Source: Labilithrix sp.
GTDB lineage: Bacteria; Myxococcota_A; Polyangia; Polyangiales; Polyangiaceae
Reading direction: 5' to 3'
NCBI GenBank assembly: GCA_019637175.1
Contig: JAHBWD010000062.1
Location: 1-52,517 of the forward strand
DNA: 52,517 bases
Shown: positions 50,846 through 52,517 of the stretch, one piece after another
Position numbering within the stretch: position 1 is the stretch's first letter
Layout of the letters: every line of letters starts with the position of its first letter
Translations under genes and position numbers: made by a program
Notes under the pieces: model-generated
Told to the model about the DNA's origin: nothing
The model's input: only the letters and a program-made list of their open reading frames with translations
The model's database searches: none

Positions 50846-52517
50846 ATGACCCGACTGCGCGCGCTGGCGATCGCTCTCTTCGTCGTGATCGCGGGCGCCT
50901 TCGTGCTCGCCCGCTCGCAGAGCGAGCGAGAGAGCGAGAGGGTCGCAGCAAGCGCTGCGGTCGATCCCGATCGCGACGACGCCCTCGCGCCCCGCGCCTC
51001 GTCGCGCGTGACGGAGATCCGATCCGCGGGCGCGAAGGCGGCGAAGGACTGGTTCGTCGTACGCGGTGCGTCGATCGATCTGGTCGGTCGCGTCCACGCC
51101 GACGGCAAGCCAGCGCAGGGGATCTCGATCGTCGTCCGCGACGAGCTGACGAGCGAAGGCGCCCTCCCGCCCGTTCGCGTCGCGACCGACGAGGCCGGGC
51201 GCTTCGTCGCGCGCCTGCCGAAGATCCACGGCCACTATCGCGTCGTAGCGGCCGCGGCCGGCCTCGCGCCGGCGTGGGCCATCGTCCCCGGCGACGTCTC
51301 CAAAGACGACGTGGAGCTCGCGCTATATACATGCATGATACATATATACGGAGCCGTCTCGGACGCCTCGGGTGGGCCCGTCGCCGGAGCGAGCGTGAGC
51401 CTCGACAAGGTCCCCGACCACGCCGCCGCCTCCGATGCGGCGGGCCGCTTCCAGCTCTGCACGGGCCCGCGCTCGGCGAAGCTCCGTGTCGAGGCCGAGG
51501 GCTACGGCGCGTGGACGAAGAGCGTCGCTCCGCGAGGCGCGCTCCGCCAGGACGTGACGCTCGTCCCCGCCGCCGGCCTCGAGGGCCGCGTCGTGTCGGC
51601 CGCGTCGGGATCGTCGATCCCGTTCGCGCTCGTCACGGTACGCGCGAGCGGTGGCGCCGTCGCCGACGTCCAGGCCGACGACGCGGGCGCCTTCGACATC
51701 GCGCGGATCTCGCCGGGCGCCTACACCGTCGAGGCGCGCGCGCCGGGGAGCAAGTCGCACCATCCGGTCGACGTCGCGGTCTTCGCCTCCTCGAAGGCGA
51801 ACGTGACGGTGCCGCTCGACGCGCGCGTCGCGGTGCGCGGGCGCGTCGTGTCGAAAGACGGCCCCGTCGCCGGCGCGACGGTCAACGTCGGCTACTCGTC
51901 CACGTTCGAGTGGGCGACCGCGGTGCGCTCCAATCAGGCGGGAGAGATCGCGATCGACGACGCGCCGGTCGGCAACCTCGTCGTCAACGTCGACGACCAC
52001 GAGGTGGAGGCACCGAAGACGCTGTCGGTCCCCGAGACCGGCGTCGAGGGCGTGACGATCCAGGTCGCCGCCAAGGGCGAGGTCGAGATCGCGGTGACGC
52101 GCAAGGGAGCGCCGGTCTCCGACGCGATCGTTCACCTCCGAGGAACGCTCTCCTCCGACACGCGTCCCACGTCGGGATCGGGCGTCGCGCGTTTCCGCGG
52201 CCTCGCCGACGGGACGTATCGCGTCGTCGCCGAGCACGACGACGACTTCGCGGTCGCCGAGCGCCTCGAGGTGTCGCGCGCGCAGCCGGTGAAGACCTCG
52301 CTCGAGCTCACCGAAGGGCGACAGGTCGCCGGGCGCGTGATCGACGAGCGCGGCGATCCGGTCGACGGCGCGCGCGTCACCTTCACGATGGCGTCGTCGA
52401 CGGCGGAGGGCGGCGCGTCCGCGACCAGCGGCAGAGACGGATCCTTCCGCGGCGGTCCGCTGCGCGGTCCCGCGACCTACCGCGTGCGCGTCACGCGCTC
52501 CGGCTTCGAGCTCGAGC
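50846..52517 (+). CDS. carboxypeptidase-regulatory-like repeat protein, truncated by window edge
   Basis: 557 codons are visible from the ATG at 50846; the gene runs past the right edge. An N-terminal hydrophobic segment (ALAIALFVVIAGAFVLARS) anchors or exports it. Then come several carboxypeptidase-regulatory-like (CarboxypepD_reg) beta repeats of about 85 residues, recognised by VxDxxGGPVxGAxV-type openings and G-x-F/Y loops: DLVGRVHADGKPAQGISI, YGAVSDASGGPVAGASV, LEGRVVSAASGSSIPFALV, VRGRVVSKDGPVAGATV, VAGRVIDERGDPVDGARV. Such tandem domains are surface or periplasmic modules in myxobacteria. Codons 160-168 are a peculiar AT-rich run. Confidence 0.88.
   Translation, partial: MTRLRALAIALFVVIAGAFVLARSQSERESERVAASAAVDPDRDDALAPRASSRVTEIRSAGAKAAKDWFVVRGASIDLVGRVHADGKPAQGISIVVRDELTSEGALPPVRVATDEAGRFVARLPKIHGHYRVVAAAAGLAPAWAIVPGDVSKDDVELALYTCMIHIYGAVSDASGGPVAGASVSLDKVPDHAAASDAAGRFQLCTGPRSAKLRVEAEGYGAWTKSVAPRGALRQDVTLVPAAGLEGRVVSAASGSSIPFALVTVRASGGAVADVQADDAGAFDIARISPGAYTVEARAPGSKSHHPVDVAVFASSKANVTVPLDARVAVRGRVVSKDGPVAGATVNVGYSSTFEWATAVRSNQAGEIAIDDAPVGNLVVNVDDHEVEAPKTLSVPETGVEGVTIQVAAKGEVEIAVTRKGAPVSDAIVHLRGTLSSDTRPTSGSGVARFRGLADGTYRVVAEHDDDFAVAERLEVSRAQPVKTSLELTEGRQVAGRVIDERGDPVDGARVTFTMASSTAEGGASATSGRDGSFRGGPLRGPATYRVRVTRSGFELE
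51323..51349 (+). other. AT-rich codon island inside repeat-protein gene
   Basis: Nine successive codons (CTA TAT ACA TGC ATG ATA CAT ATA TAC) in a gene otherwise around 70% GC; by my count 7 of 27 bases are G or C. It includes the palindrome CATGCATG and lies at the junction between two repeat domains. ATA appears twice, a codon almost absent elsewhere in the window. The frame stays open through it. Confidence 0.85.

Overview
The window looks like chromosome from a high-GC, predatory-type deltaproteobacterium, most likely a myxobacterium (phylum Myxococcota, order Polyangiales, Labilithrix-like). This is inferred from four things: very high GC with TGA-dominated stops; an exceptional number of predicted lipoproteins (19 of 48 called genes) with Asp/Gly/Ser-rich linkers after the lipidated cysteine; transmembrane Ser/Thr kinases of the Pkn type; and families typical of that group (RCC1-repeat lipoproteins, 'VWGFDDL' lipoproteins, cysteine-rich small lipoproteins, carboxypeptidase-regulatory-repeat proteins). 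Nearly every base is coding. I see no tRNA, rRNA, CRISPR array, IS element or prophage.

Layout. 1-9.6 kb: surface proteins: an RCC1-repeat lipoprotein running off the left edge, a zinc-ribbon membrane protein, a leucine-rich-repeat protein bounded by a 54-bp direct repeat, and six small secreted lipoproteins, one an acidic/Lys-Gly diblock. 9.6-15.2 kb: a polytopic membrane protein, a membrane-fused spermidine-synthase-like protein, and a LysR regulator divergent from an NAD(P)-binding reductase. 15.3-19.8 kb: a kinase/PEGA/lipoprotein operon converging on a beta-helix lipoprotein. 20.1-23.9 kb: katG followed closely by a free-standing, degenerate GyrB-like ATPase domain, then a YjbR protein. 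23.4-28.3 kb: two separate ArsR/AHSA1 pairs in opposite gene order around a lipoprotein, a class A beta-lactamase and another lipoprotein, then an HhH-VOC fusion. 28.4-33.9 kb: a ZU5-type lipoprotein, two tandem BASS-family transporters, a DUF2652 cyclase-like protein overlapping the second transporter antisense, and a second kinase. 34-41.4 kb: a TAP-like hydrolase, an O-methyltransferase, a large lipoprotein with a two-register cysteine repeat, an NmrA/LysR divergent pair and a rhomboid protease. 41.5-52.5 kb: an arylsulfatase, a ferredoxin-reductase-type flavoprotein, small membrane and helical proteins, a kelch lipoprotein, a hydrolase lipoprotein, a beta-helix lipoprotein and a multi-repeat protein cut by the right edge.

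Common themes are envelope display (lipoproteins, beta-helices, RCC1, kelch, ZU5), stress and redox handling (KatG, two oxidoreductases each paired with a LysR regulator, ferredoxin reductase) and small local regulators with AT-rich palindromes in otherwise GC-rich DNA. I do not see one large unmistakably new multi-gene system. The best leads are the degenerate GyrB-like ATPase behind katG, the period-11/period-6 cysteine repeat lipoprotein, the diblock polyampholyte lipoprotein, the duplicated gene tail flanking the LRR gene, and the AT-rich codon island inside the right-edge gene.
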